NCBI GenBank assembly: GCA_003993805.1
Contig: RSEF01000004.1
Location: forward strand, 9,584,569 to 9,648,568
DNA length: 64,000 bases
Reading direction: 5' to 3'
From: Himantopus leucocephalus
Lineage: Eukaryota > Chordata > Aves > Charadriiformes > Recurvirostridae
Shown here: positions 25,476-38,300 of the stretch, one piece after another
How positions within the stretch are numbered: position 1 is the stretch's first letter
How the letters are laid out: each line of letters opens with the position of its first letter
Notes under the pieces: model-generated
Seen by the model: only the letters and a program-made list of their open reading frames with translations
What the model was told of the DNA's origin: nothing
Database searches by the model: none
Position numbers and translations under genes: made by a program

Positions 25476-28400
25476 AGGCTATTTTACTTGAAAGTAACTG
25501 CTTTTTTGTAAAAGTAAATATTTCACAGAAGGAGATTAAATTACACAGGACTTTCTTCTACAGATTTAACATTGTTGAGTAACAGTTCATTGCAGTTGAG
25601 GCTGTTTATAGATGCACTATGCATTAAATTGCTTCTGACCCTTCTGTTTCATCCCTAAAATATCAAGAATCTAATTTGGTAGACTAAAAAACATAGAAAA
25701 CCTACACTACTGTACTGGTTCCCCAACGGTCAGAACAGAACAGGCTTCCTTTATGGCCATGAACAATATAGTCTGGATTGTGCAACATATAATATATAGA
25801 AGAGTACATCTCTCCTATAAACTGTATAATCTCTCTTAAATTACAATAACCATGTAAAAACTATGTTTATCTCAGTTTTATATTGATAGAGGCTGTAGTC
25901 TAGTTCAGTTCCTTAGACACTGGCTCTATTTGGAGTCATGTCTTATCAGTGCTGTTTGATGTAGTAGGTATGTTGAAGTCTGGAGAGTGTTTCTTCACTG
26001 TGGAATCACTCGAATCACTTCATTTTCAGCTTTGGAGGCTACCTGTGAGGACAGTATTTTGTTGGTTAGACACCCTTCTTGATGGAGCAGAAACTGAACT
26101 AGGCTTTCCATAGCTATCCATTGGATAGTTCATTCCCTCTTTGTGATTCTCATTATGAAACTGCAAGTGAGGAGGGGTATAGCAGGTGGGCAGGAAAATG
26201 TCAGCTCCCCCCAAAACAGGCTACCAATGCCAAAAGTAATTTTGCAAGAGAGGGTAAAAATCTTGTGGAAGGAAATGAAGCAAAAATAAGACATAAGTTT
26301 GAATTGTGCTAGAATTCATTTTGTGTGGTTTGTCAAACACTGCCCACGCCGTAACTATAGACTAGTAGTCCTCAATCTACTTTAATTCTATGTGAGTCTT
26401 GTACTGCACTGTCCGACATCACGTAACTTCCCACTGTAGGGATGAATCTACTTCATTCATTTAATACTTTTATGTAGTTTTAAAATGTTTGGATTAATAT
26501 TACATAAAGCCAGTTCTCTTCTGTTCTGAAGAATGGTATCCAGAAGGAAATATTTCATTTTGATGCATTCATGTATATATTTAAAGTGCATTTCAAATCT
26601 GCAACTGAAAATATATGTGAAAAAGCTGGAATTTGGTACGGTCTGCTTGCATATATATGTATAGTAAACGTAATATATAAATTCATGGCCTTGTATACAT
26701 ATGCTCATCTTAGGCAATAATGTGGAAATTTTATGGGTTCTGTTTGAAGGGACAACATTATTTCTAACAGAAACTAGCCTAGATCCCTGCGTAGCGTGAG
26801 GGAATATAGGAAGCTACTGCACATCATGTAAGAAAGTGTAAAAGACTGGAAGGACCTGCTCTTCGACTTCCATATAAATGAAAAAAAGCTTCATTTAAAA
26901 ATGAGCAAGAATTACTGAAAAAAGAAGAAACCAGCATGAGATGAGAGACTGATGTAGGTGTTTCACTTCTGAAAAGAGTGGACAAGAGTTTTCTGGGAAT
27001 GAGAAAAGTTGGACTTTCTGCTAGGAGGAAGAGGTAGTGTAAGTGTGGATCTTTGGGAAGGTTGAAGTGATACCACAGGAGGGGCGGTCACCCTGACACC
27101 TGTCTAGAAAGGGATGTGCTTAAGTTTCAGCCACGATGCCATCACAGGGAAGTGCGTGTGTATATGTGTTCATGAACATAGCTAGGCTAGGTGTCCACAA
27201 TGGTTTTATTCTGATCGGAATGTGGACAGAATCAATGAACCAACTGTTTGTATCTGATTATCTCACCGAGGAATTCTAATCCAAGGTACTGTGTAACCTT
27301 ATCTGAGAAGTTCACAAGCTACGGATTTCTTCAGGTGTTTAATAAAGCTTTGTTCTTTGCAAGTAAAGGTGTAACGAGAGGTGAGAACTTCAGGCACTTT
27401 TTTTTTTAATTCCCCTTTGAAAGTTTTTATTAGCAGCTCTAAAATGCTCTCATTAAGCTGTATTTCAGAGATTTAAGGTTTGTATCCTTAAGAATATTGT
27501 CTGTTTGCTGCACACACGTTAAGTTTACTTAAAAAAACACAACAAAACACGTTTATCCTAGAAACAGTCTCTAACTTTTTAAATTTCAGAGGGTGTTCTG
27601 TGGGGTGTTCTGAAAACACTGAAAAGCTGCTCTGATGTAACACTTTAGATTTTTGGGGGGAGACCGGGTAGACTGTAAAGAGGAAACTCTTCTTTTTTCA
27701 TTATTTTTTATCTATTTTGCATGTCATACTGTTTAATTCTAGATGTCCATGAGAAAAAAAAAAAAAGGAATTAAATCAAAGGCACAAGATGCCAAATTCA
27801 TTTTAGTAAGAGTTCACCGAAAGCCTGAAGGTGACAAACTTCAGGAAGTGTTAGGGAATATGTGCACACAAAAAGAAACTTGTGACTTCAATAAAGAAAT
27901 CTCAGCAACATGCCCTCCGAGGAATCTGTAACAGCTTCTCAAAAGATTTATACCATCACATTGCTTCAGCAGAGGCATGCCGTACAGTGTGCTGTACAGC
28001 AGTCACACGTAAGCATTCAAGATGGAAGGTTCTTTCTACCTGCGATCTCCCTGTGACCAAAACGTGCAATGTGTTGGATTCACAAATAGCTCTCAAACCA
28101 GATTTTTTTTTTTTTTTTTTAGTGTTACCACTGTATGGTTATTGTACTTGCACTGCAGCTGGTTCAAGCTGTGGATGAGAAAAATAAAAATTCTGTCCTG
28201 CAGTTCTGCTGCTGGTGTTAGATTGTATGGAAAGAGAGATTTTTGGCATGTGTAGCTGTCAGCTCACCGCATGGGAAGCATTCATGCACTGATGCACATT
28301 GTATGAAGGTTAATGTAAAAACTCCATGCTGAATAGCAAAGTTTAAGCCTGGTGGAAAACCTTAGGGCTCAGTGCTGTTGATAAGGCTGATGTGGATAGA

Positions 28401-31400
28401 CGAATGCTAAAAGACTGGGGCGCTGTATGTCACGTATATTCTTTTTGAACATGAGAGTCAGCCTGCCTCTCTGTACCAGCTGACATAGGCAATCGTTTAA
28501 GTTGGCTATAAACGTTTCTAGGAAAAATAGCTGAAAACAAGCAATTGAACACTCATTTCAAAAGAGCTTGTGTCTGTTGCTAGAGATTCATCGTGAAATA
28601 TATCTTATATTTAAAAGGCTTGTTTGGTAAGCAAAACCATTAGGGCTACTCAAGGGATTCTGAGCATGGGAGATCTGTAATAGCTCAGCCCCAAATGCTT
28701 TTATCTGTTCCAGACCCAGATCTGACTATATTAAAGTCTTCACTTGCCTGCTTCTCCTTCCATTTGAAAACCAGAATATAAAAAAACCCCAAACCAGTCA
28801 GTATAAGCCTTTATACCTAACCAAGGTTTTCAACTGATCAAGTGTATTTCCCAAAATAAAGATAAAACAGAATGTTAGTTTGTGAAGCCTTGAATCATTC
28901 TGCATTTCAACCACTTAAAATACTTCAAACACACATACGCAATCAGGACAAGAAAGCTGGCTTGGAAATTATAAGCAAATTGTAGCTCTTTGAGGCATCC
29001 TATACACTTTTTTTTTTCCCAGCTGCATTTAAATAATAAGAGTTTTTCCTTGTTTTGGACATCATTGTTTTCATGTCTGTTTTGAAACCATTTATCCAAA
29101 ATGTGAAATTGAATAGGGTAATAATTAGAGGATTTCAAAGCCATGTCTTAACTTTCCCAGTAGTCCTTAGCTTCACAATAGTCTTTGCATACATCTTTCT
29201 GCATAATATTCTAACCAGAAGTTCACCAATAAGTTTGGCGCATGCCATCTACTGATACACATGGAAATTATGACTTAAAAATTTGACTCTTGGATGTAGA
29301 GACATAAAATCCTTTGAGTGAGTACTCCTCAAATAAAATAATTTGGTCATTATATATAGAGAGAATGTGAAACTTGTAATTTCTGTTAATTTTTCTTTAA
29401 TGAATGATAAACTGTACAAAGGCTTTTCAGTCAAATACAATTTTTGGCTGCTTGGTAGCTTTTCCTAATGTAAGGGGCAAGGAAAATTCTTAAATACTCA
29501 GACATTGTCTGTACTTTTGCCTGTTGTACTTAAAGTGATAATTACATTCTTTTGAAGTTAGTTCAAATTTTATGACACACTGTTCCAGTTTTAACAGCAA
29601 TAAAATGACAATTAGTTTATGAAACAGTAGGTTTTGACTGATGATAACTCTTATTACACCCCAATTATAAATCTGTGTTTCTTCTCTCGAACAACTTTTG
29701 AAAATAGTTCTTAGTGGGTTTGGTATCAGGAAGTACAGACTGTTATGCTTTGCGGTGGCAGAAATGGACATTGCACAGCTGAGGAGTAAGGTGAGATTGC
29801 TTTGAGCTGACTTTGTACTTCTGTGGCTTTTGGATCTCCTGGGTTCTTCTTTGAAGTCCAGCAAAATTAGTGTTCTCGTAATTAAGTTTGTTCTCAGTAA
29901 TTCCTAAGGCCATTGTAGCAATAAAAGAAACCTTTTCACATTGACTTTCTCTCCACTGGCCTATCACTTGCAACTCCTATAACAACTTCTTACAATTAAT
30001 ATATTTGTCTTTGAGGAAACTTCCAGGTACCACTTAAAACTGGACCAATTAAGGCTTTCCTTGGGCATTAGGCTGCATACCTCTAGTAAGAGATCCTGTG
30101 CTTAGGCAAGATTTTTTTAACTTAACCAATACAGTGCCTTGGATTTTATAATTTAATTATTTTTTTAATTATTATTTCAATAAGTTAAATATATTTATAC
30201 AAATATATACTCGGGTAGAACTGTTGTTCAGTTTGGGGAGTTTGTAAAGCCTGGTGATATGAAAGCAGTTTACATGGAGAAGCTATGCAGTCTTTTTCTT
30301 CTGTACACTGTGAAATATATAACTATACTACTGTGAATTCAGTGTGAGAGAGGTGTGAAAGAAGAGAGAATCATTACTTACTGCAGGAGAATTTTATTAG
30401 GCAGAATTCAGTTATGCTGCTGGACAAAGTGCAGTAGATCCCTATTAACTATTTAACAGCTATCTACAACAGCAGACACCTTATAAATTAATAGACATGC
30501 TCAAAACACAAAGTGGCTGTAGAGGAAAAGCTTAGAAGAGGGTGTAGATGAGCATTCAATTTAGTGGCTACTATTTAATATCAGATAGCACAGTTCTGTT
30601 ATCTCTAAGTAGCAGAGAAACATGTTTTTGTGGAAAATGCTAGAGATGATCCACTTCTAAGGTCTGTTCAGTAGCTCATTTTACTAAATGATAAGTGTCT
30701 ATTCTAAAACTCAGACATAAATTATTCAAATGAAGAATCCATCAGTATTCTGCAGGGAAAGATGCAGCTACAGTATGAATGGATAGTGTAAGTGGCTGAT
30801 GTAGATGGGGTGACCTGATTGAAAACACATGTGCTGCACCTGGCAGTGCTAAAGAAGAAATGACAGCCAGTAATTCCTGCCTGTTATTTAAGGTTAAAAG
30901 TAGGGACATTAAATTGTCAATAATTAATTACAGCTTTATTGAGAAGTTAATTATTATAGCCTTTCTAGGTGCAGAAGGCTGCATGAATCTTCCATACTGA
31001 GGTTTAGTAATTGAGATGCAGTTTAGCATTCCCATCCTGACACAGAGCAGAGTGGAAGATACTGCTTTATAAACAGAAATGCTGATACCTTCCTGCATCC
31101 TGTATTAAAATAAATATCCTACTTAGTTCCAGTGACTACTTCCTCAGGGAAAAGGAAAGGAGTACTTTCATCAGGAAAAGCTGAAGCAGAGCAAAATACA
31201 TTTCTGCCAGCACTAGTTGGAATGGTTCTCAGTGTAAGAAAAAGATTAAAAGAATGTGCATTTGAACAAACTGAGGAAATACGGAAACTGGGACACTTTG
31301 TATGGATGGAGTTTCTAAAAACGTATCTAATCTCTTAGGAGGCAAGGATGGCCCGAGGGAAAAGTGGACTGAACGCAATGGATATTCTGAGACATCAGAA

Positions 31401-32292
31401 CATTATTCTTAAACAATTAAAGGACTCAATCACTTGTGCAAGGGTGATACAGATTTAATAAGATCACGATTAAAAGTATTAAAGCAAATTGGTGGTAGTG
31501 CATCTCCCATTTGTAATCAAAAATGGTACAAAGATGCTACTTGATTATGTCTTAACTTATCTGGAAGGGTTTAATTGGCATTTCTGTTTTTGATCCAATA
31601 TGTTGTACAGTGTCAGGTTTCATCGTCTTACACCACACAGAACACACGGATGTGATGGGCACAGCCTGGCATCATTCATGTAGCATAAGTTGTATAGATT
31701 TTTAGTATTGAGGTTTTCTTTAACTTTGTTATCAAACGGGCAAATCTATGGCTTTATCACTTTATCAATCAATCAATTATACCATTACCTGAGTTTCAAA
31801 TATCACATAAATTAAAATCTTCTGTAGACTGTTGAAAAACGTAAATATAAAAAAGAAAGGAAAGTGAACCTGGAAGTTGCCCCTCTGGGGTGCTTTCAAT
31901 GATTTTTAATGCAATTTTATAAAGTGCTTGTCTTGACTTTCTGAATTGAGAAACTGCTCTTAATATTTTAATTTCGTGGGAATAATAGCGAGGGACTAAT
32001 TAAAGTTTTAGAATGATTGCTACTTTAGACTGGCACTTAAGCTCACTTATGTCAATAGAAAGACCCCTAATGACTGTATCATTCTTTGGTTTTCACTTTT
32101 TCAGTTTAACTTTTAAGCTATAATTTTCTGGCTGTGACTCTTTTTCAAGTTGAATTTATTTGATTTTATTTGTTCAAAATTTTATTTTGGGGAAAGTGTG
32201 TCCTTTTTAAGGACATCAGTGATCATCCTGTCTTAGACCAGAGACTGAATACCTTAGACCTGAAAAAAGGAAGCCATTCAGCAGCTAGTGGA
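25476..32292. other. Non-genic AT-rich DNA
   Basis: No gene or recognisable transposon was found. T-runs lie near 27400 and at 28105-28121. A CAAT microsatellite lies at about 31763-31778, and the area around 30145-30210 is very AT-rich. The frame at 31132-31338 (68 codons) has an ordinary-looking lysine- and glutamate-rich composition but no splice context or recognisable family. Confidence 0.65.
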
Positions 32293-32327
32293 TTTTTTTT
32301 TTATTTTTTTTTTTTTTTTTNNNNNNN
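32293..32327. repeat. Poly-T tract ending in a 7-N gap
   Basis: T runs at 32293-32302 and 32304-32320, split by one A, lead directly into seven Ns (32321-32327). The N count may be an estimate. As at 17753, 45999 and 57505, a long homopolymer lies at or close to the unresolved base or bases. Confidence 0.85.
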
Positions 32328-35300
32328 AAATAGTCCGGTACTGAGGTATTTGTTTCTCTCTGAATGACAAAAGAAAGCCAAAATAGAATTTTTTTCATTT
32401 CACTACCATTACATTTCCAACAGAAAAGTTGAAAAGTTAAATTTGGAAAGGCTCTGTTTCAGGAAGAAAGCTAAAGTTTTCTTAAAGTCAGTTTTCCTAA
32501 GGGAAAGAGTCTTCTAAACACAGCGAAGCACCTGCACTTGCTAGGAGAATAAAACTGGTTTAGAGGTGTTAGACTAACTTAGCAGGGAAATTTAGCTAAT
32601 TTTGTTTGTAGTGAAGGAGAAAATTAGATCAGACTAAATACAAACACAGCTATTTTGTTTCTTATGATCTTTTTTCCTTGATACTTATTCCTATCTCTGA
32701 ATAAAAGAGATTGGTTTTAGTAAAAACTTGGTTTTAGTAAAACTAACAAGTTGCATGAACACAGGCTTCCAAATAGGGAAAAATCCCTCTGGTCAGCCAC
32801 TGGAAAAGCAGCATACTTAAATACTGAACTAAGAATACAGTGATTTTGTTGATCTACCCCCAAACAAGCACTGGGAAGAAAGAAGCAGACAACAGTCGTG
32901 AGTGTACCCAGGCATTGGTAGAAGTGAGTCAGATGTGCTAACAGCTCTGTGAAATACCTCTGAGGCTGTTGCAAGGACCAGGTCTTAAAAAAGGTTTGAT
33001 GGCAGAAAGCAGGATAGTTCAAAAAGTTTGGACGTGGAGTTTTAGTGAGTGTGTCATCCACAGCGCAGGTCATGCTGTCTAGACAAAAAGAAAATTCTAG
33101 CTGTCTATTCCTCCGCTCCTTATTTGAATATGGTGTGTTAAGCTGATCGTGAAATGCCAGAAAGAGAGACATTTTAGTCTGGGCGGATAGATACAGGTCT
33201 AAAACAGAGAATTAGATCAGCGGATCATCATTGTGGAGATTAAAGTTGAAATTGTATTTATGAAAAAGATCATTTGAGACAAGATTTAGAGCAAAAGAAC
33301 TGGGGAGCTGAGCCCGGAGCCTGCAGAGCCCCAATGAGTACAGTCATTCTGAGGGCCCTGAGGGTTCAATTAACCTTGACAGCCCGGAGTCTCTTAAAAG
33401 GAGCAGAGCTTACGAATGAAACGCAATGAAAAATTACTACTTTTAAACTATTGGCAGTTTAAAACCTTGTCTCGACAGCAAAACCTACTCGGCAGACACC
33501 TCTAAAATGCTGTACGCTAAATGTGCTGTAAATTTATTCTTCTGGCAGGTTTATTTCTTCATTAAATATTTATGTTAGATGGGTTTTAGCATATGCGTGA
33601 CGTTGCTGTAAATTGAGTTAGAAATTTATCAGGCTAAGTCATGTTTGAGTCTAAAGGTCTCATTCTTGAATGTTCAGTCATGCGGCAAAGAAGAGGGGAC
33701 CTACAAATAACAGTCCTCAAAGCAAAATGTAATAAATTTGAAGAGGCAGCTCTATTTTTCCATCAATTCATATAGGTATCTGTTTGGGGAATATTTTTTT
33801 TTTTCTTCCCTGTCCCTATATGTTGCACCCATGTTGGGTACACTTTTCTCAGTATCTTCTCTGAGACAAGATGATTTTTAAAAAAATTATAGTTGTGCAA
33901 TTAGTGTACAAGAAGAGGATCTAAATTTTCAATAGTGTGTCTCTTTGGTTAAATGGAAAGGAAGGAGCTATTAGCAAGTTTTTCTTGAATAACTGTTTTC
34001 TTTTATGTTAAATGCAGGACTTTGCAGCTTCTTGACAAATGAACTCTTTGGCTTGCTATGATATATACAGAGTATTACCAAACATTTACCAGATAAGTAG
34101 TTCTCTGTCAGTGGGTAGCAGTATGAGTTTTCCTTTCTATTGGATCTATTTTGTGCTATACAGCTGCCATCACATCTATTGCGCTGCTTATATTTCATGA
34201 TTAGAGAAATTAAATTTATCAAGTACTGGAATAACAAACAGGAGAAATAGTACACAGCCAATTCTAATACTATGTTCTTGCTACAAAATCATGAAACCTT
34301 TGGGTTATATGAAAATCTTTTCTAACGACCAATAGCTATATGGATATTTGTCAGTAACAAGTAACATGACCCCATGAGTTAGAGCACATCAATTTATGTT
34401 TTTATTTGGGGAGGGGAAGGGGGAAAGAGATATTCACAAATCAATGCATTTAATATTTGGCCAACTCTAGTTGACATTCTAGTGAATAAACTTTGCAGCT
34501 AGGAAATTCCCTACAGGATCTTTGCAGAACCAAAGAATATTGTAACATCTTCTAGAAATCCCATCTGTGTTTCTGATAATATTCTGAAACAACTTCAGTG
34601 GTGATCTTAAGATCCATACAGATCTTATTATAGTCCTCCTGCTTGCTATGGGACACTCTGGGAACTGAGGTGAGTTGTAAAAGATCATGAGTTAAACTCA
34701 GTGTGATTAATTAAAACTTCAGAGTCCTAGCTTTAGTGTCCTAAATGTATCTTGTTAATTAGAAGGAAAAAAAGGTTACTTGAATTCTGATAATTTTTTT
34801 AAGAAATATATGATCTTCATAAGTGGCGCTTTTTTTTCCCTTTTCCTTGATAGGTAGTTAAAAGATAGCTAGAATAAAATAATGCAGCATCTATGTTTAT
34901 TCATCTTTTACATTTACTTCAACAGAAGAACTTCTACCTCCTATTTTCATTAAATACATACATTATTAATGATCAAATATACTGGTTGGCATTGCCAAAG
35001 AAAAACTATGCCAGGGTTAAAGTTTTACCAAGGTAATTTCTTCCCACTTATGACTTAGCAAATTAGTGATGTTAAGGATGATCTAAAGTATGAATAGGAG
35101 GAAATGGCTGTAGAGGAAAAAAAAGGTTTAGTTTAAAATTACTATGTGTTGAATTCTGTACATTTTAATTGTCTTAATTAAGCTTGTTAGACTATATTAT
35201 TTGTAGCTAAGCTAACCAGTACCTCACATTTAACCACCATGCAAAATATTCCTGTTATCTTCTTAATCTCACTCCCCGACTCAATCTCTTATTCCCTGCT

Positions 35301-38300
35301 AGATTGCCACAGGTTATGAGAGTATTGTACCGTAGGAGAAGGAATAGAGAAATTATTATTGTGATGTTCATTATAGCAATTTCTTTTCCAAAACCTCCAA
35401 ACTCATTTTCTGATGAGTATCTCAAATTGTGGCATTCATAGTTACACTGAAGCTGAAAATCTGAATGTAGTGTCTTTCTGGACTTGTCTTTCTTGGGTTT
35501 TTTTTTGTGTCATGAGACGTCGGAGCATTTATCAGGCAATAGCTTTTAAGGGGAAATGGACAAATGCAATGGAGGCATTGGGTAATCTAAATGCCTAGTT
35601 CCCTTTCTGGATGGGCACAGTTACCCCATATACTGTCATTTCCACCCAAAGAAAACCTCGTTCTGCAGGTAGGGGGTGGAGAGAGAAGTGGGCACCATGA
35701 CCATGGGTTATATCCCCCAGTTTCCAGGGTTCGTAGTGTAAATGGCACAGAGTACAGCTCTTTCCACAGTTTAATTACAGCTGCTGTGCTTGTTTAGTCT
35801 AAACTGTTAAATTTCTACTATTTAGCAACTATCAAATTCACCATTTGTTGTTGAGCCAGACTACTTCTGCTGGAAAGACTTCTGGATAGAGAATCCACTG
35901 TATCTCTCGATATGTTGCTCCAGTAAGAGCAGAAGAATGGCCAATGCTCCATCCTGCTTTCCCAGTATCCTGCCTCTGACAGTGGCCAGGAAGATTATAA
36001 GGACAAGAGCATCATATGATACATCCCCAGTACTTTCGCAGCTTTTATGTATTTTTAGTTTGGGAATTTCCTAAACCAAAGGGGAATTTGTGGTATGTAT
36101 GAACCTCAGGGGTTTGTCGGGTCTCCCCAGGCATTAGTAGTCTCCTTGGTGTTTAAATAGGTGCCTTAGTTCCTGTATGAATCAATCAAGATATATGAGA
36201 AGTTCTGCTTTTGATGTTTGAACATTTTCAGACCTCAGTTATTAAAAATCTTAATACAGTAGCATCTGAAAACACTGTATTACTCTTTTCTATTATATGA
36301 AGCCAAGAAAAGCTTATTTGATTCTTGAGCCTTCTGAGGAGATTAGGAGAGTAGACAAAATCACAGATTCAATAATTTTCCCAGACAGGAAGCAGGGAGA
36401 AGGCACTTAAATGAGTCTTTTTTGGAGAATGTTGAGAAAGGAAGGTAGCAGGACCAAGAGAAGAGTGAAATAATCGTGATTTTCCTTCTCATAAATTTCC
36501 TCTGTTGTAATTAACGCTATGTATGTGACTTACATAGTGTGAAAGACCGAGTGCCAGAAGGCAGGACCCGTCTGCATCTATAATACCTCATACCTATGTG
36601 CATCACTCATTGCACAACTTGTTTTTCACGAGTGGCCCAAGAACAATGGATATTGGAGCAACATAGCAGGCCAGAAGTGTTAAATTGTAAGAAAAGGAAG
36701 TAAGGAACGGATTAGTGCCAATAAAAAAATCTTTTTCAGGCATTTAACATTTTGAAACTCTACTCACAGTGAACATTTAAATTCTATGAAGCAATCATTT
36801 TCTAACTTATCTGAATGACAAGTGCTAACAATGAAAAATAAATGTCTGAGGAGGTCTTGTATGCATTATTTGCTCCTAATCTCTGTCGAGAACATAAGTG
36901 TTATTTGGATATTATGCCATTCATATTTCTCCACTTACTCTAAACTGTTAGTATTAAATAGGCCACAGGCAAGAGTCTAGTGTGTGTGTTAGAAACCAAA
37001 TCTATGGTAATATCTGGGATGAAATCAAAGACAAAGATTTGTTTATATGCATTCTTCCAAATAGGCCATAAGTTTTCAGAATTAACCCAACATCTAAAAA
37101 ATTGCTGTGATTTCTTTTACCAAAAGGAGTGTTTTCCTTATAGCATAACTAACAAGGAGGGGTATTTGATGTCTTCCTGGCAACCTAATATTAAATTCAC
37201 GGCATTTATGATCTTTATTTAGATCCTCTGATTTCAGTGACTTCCTGCTTTCAGTGCCAATGATGAGATGCAGAAACTGTGCATAGTCCTACAAAGAAAA
37301 CTCACATAATTGGGGAAAAAAAAAATAAATACATCTAAGTAGGAATTTCAACGCATCACAGTGAATCCAGGCTACGCATTGTGAGCCCATAAGCAGTTGC
37401 ATAAATTTGTATCAGTAACACACACTTGATTTTCCTTTGTTTTACCACTTCTAAGGAACAAGTCATCGGAAGAAATTAATAATAGGCAGCATTTTTGGGA
37501 GGTAAGAGACTGGAGAGGAAATCCAGAGACTTACATTCTGTTCTGTACCTGTGATTTGCCATTCATTTAGGCTGTGACTACCTGATTTACCTCTATTTAT
37601 TGCTGTGTCACTATCTCATTCTTTCTGTCTTGCTTATCAAGTACAACCTTTTCAGCAGAAGTGTTTTTATTGCTGTGTATCTGTTCAAAGGAAGCAGGGT
37701 GACAAATGGAGCTTTGAGCTCAGTTACACTCCCTGTTATTACACAGGTAAAAACAATAAAATACTATGAAATGACTGTATGAATGTTGGAGAATAGCATG
37801 TGCCACACACAATAGCTATTTATCATCTCTTTCTTACATTAGCCAGTCTGTACCTCCTGCACTGCCTAACGGTGGTACGTTGAATCAGCTTTTTTCATAC
37901 TGAGGCTTTTCTCTGCATGGTTATCTTTGCCATCGCTATAGGGTCAGTTCACTTTCAGAAAGTCCTCTGCACCTTTCACTGTCTTTCTGAACAGCATTGC
38001 TTCATTTGAAGACTATACTTAGAACTAGTTCATTGTATGAAACAGTCATGATAGTAATTTGTCCAGGGGAAATTGCTTTTCCAAAGGTGGAGAAGTTAAT
38101 TAAGTGTGTAACAGGAGGAAGCTAAACCTTACTAATTAGTGAGAAGGGTAACGATTATGGGATAGAACAGATGACACTTGGCTGAAGATGAACTCAAGAA
38201 ATTGCTTTAGCCAAAAGGAAGTTAGAAGAGTGAATAGAAGATGAGCTTTAAGAAAGCAAAGACTGTCACTGTGTCCTGATAAATTATACCTCATTTCTAG

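Noticed and set aside
32717..33172. 151-codon minus-strand open frame as a gene
   Set aside because: No recognisable family, no exon boundaries and composition like the surrounding DNA.
35744..35793. Inverted copy of a dispersed repeat shared with 56866-56923
   Set aside because: The two stretches share CACAGTTT and a similar frame (SFHSLIT), but the core match is about 23 of 32 bases. My rough estimate is that many such matches occur by chance between all positions of a 64-kb window, so no repeat is claimed.
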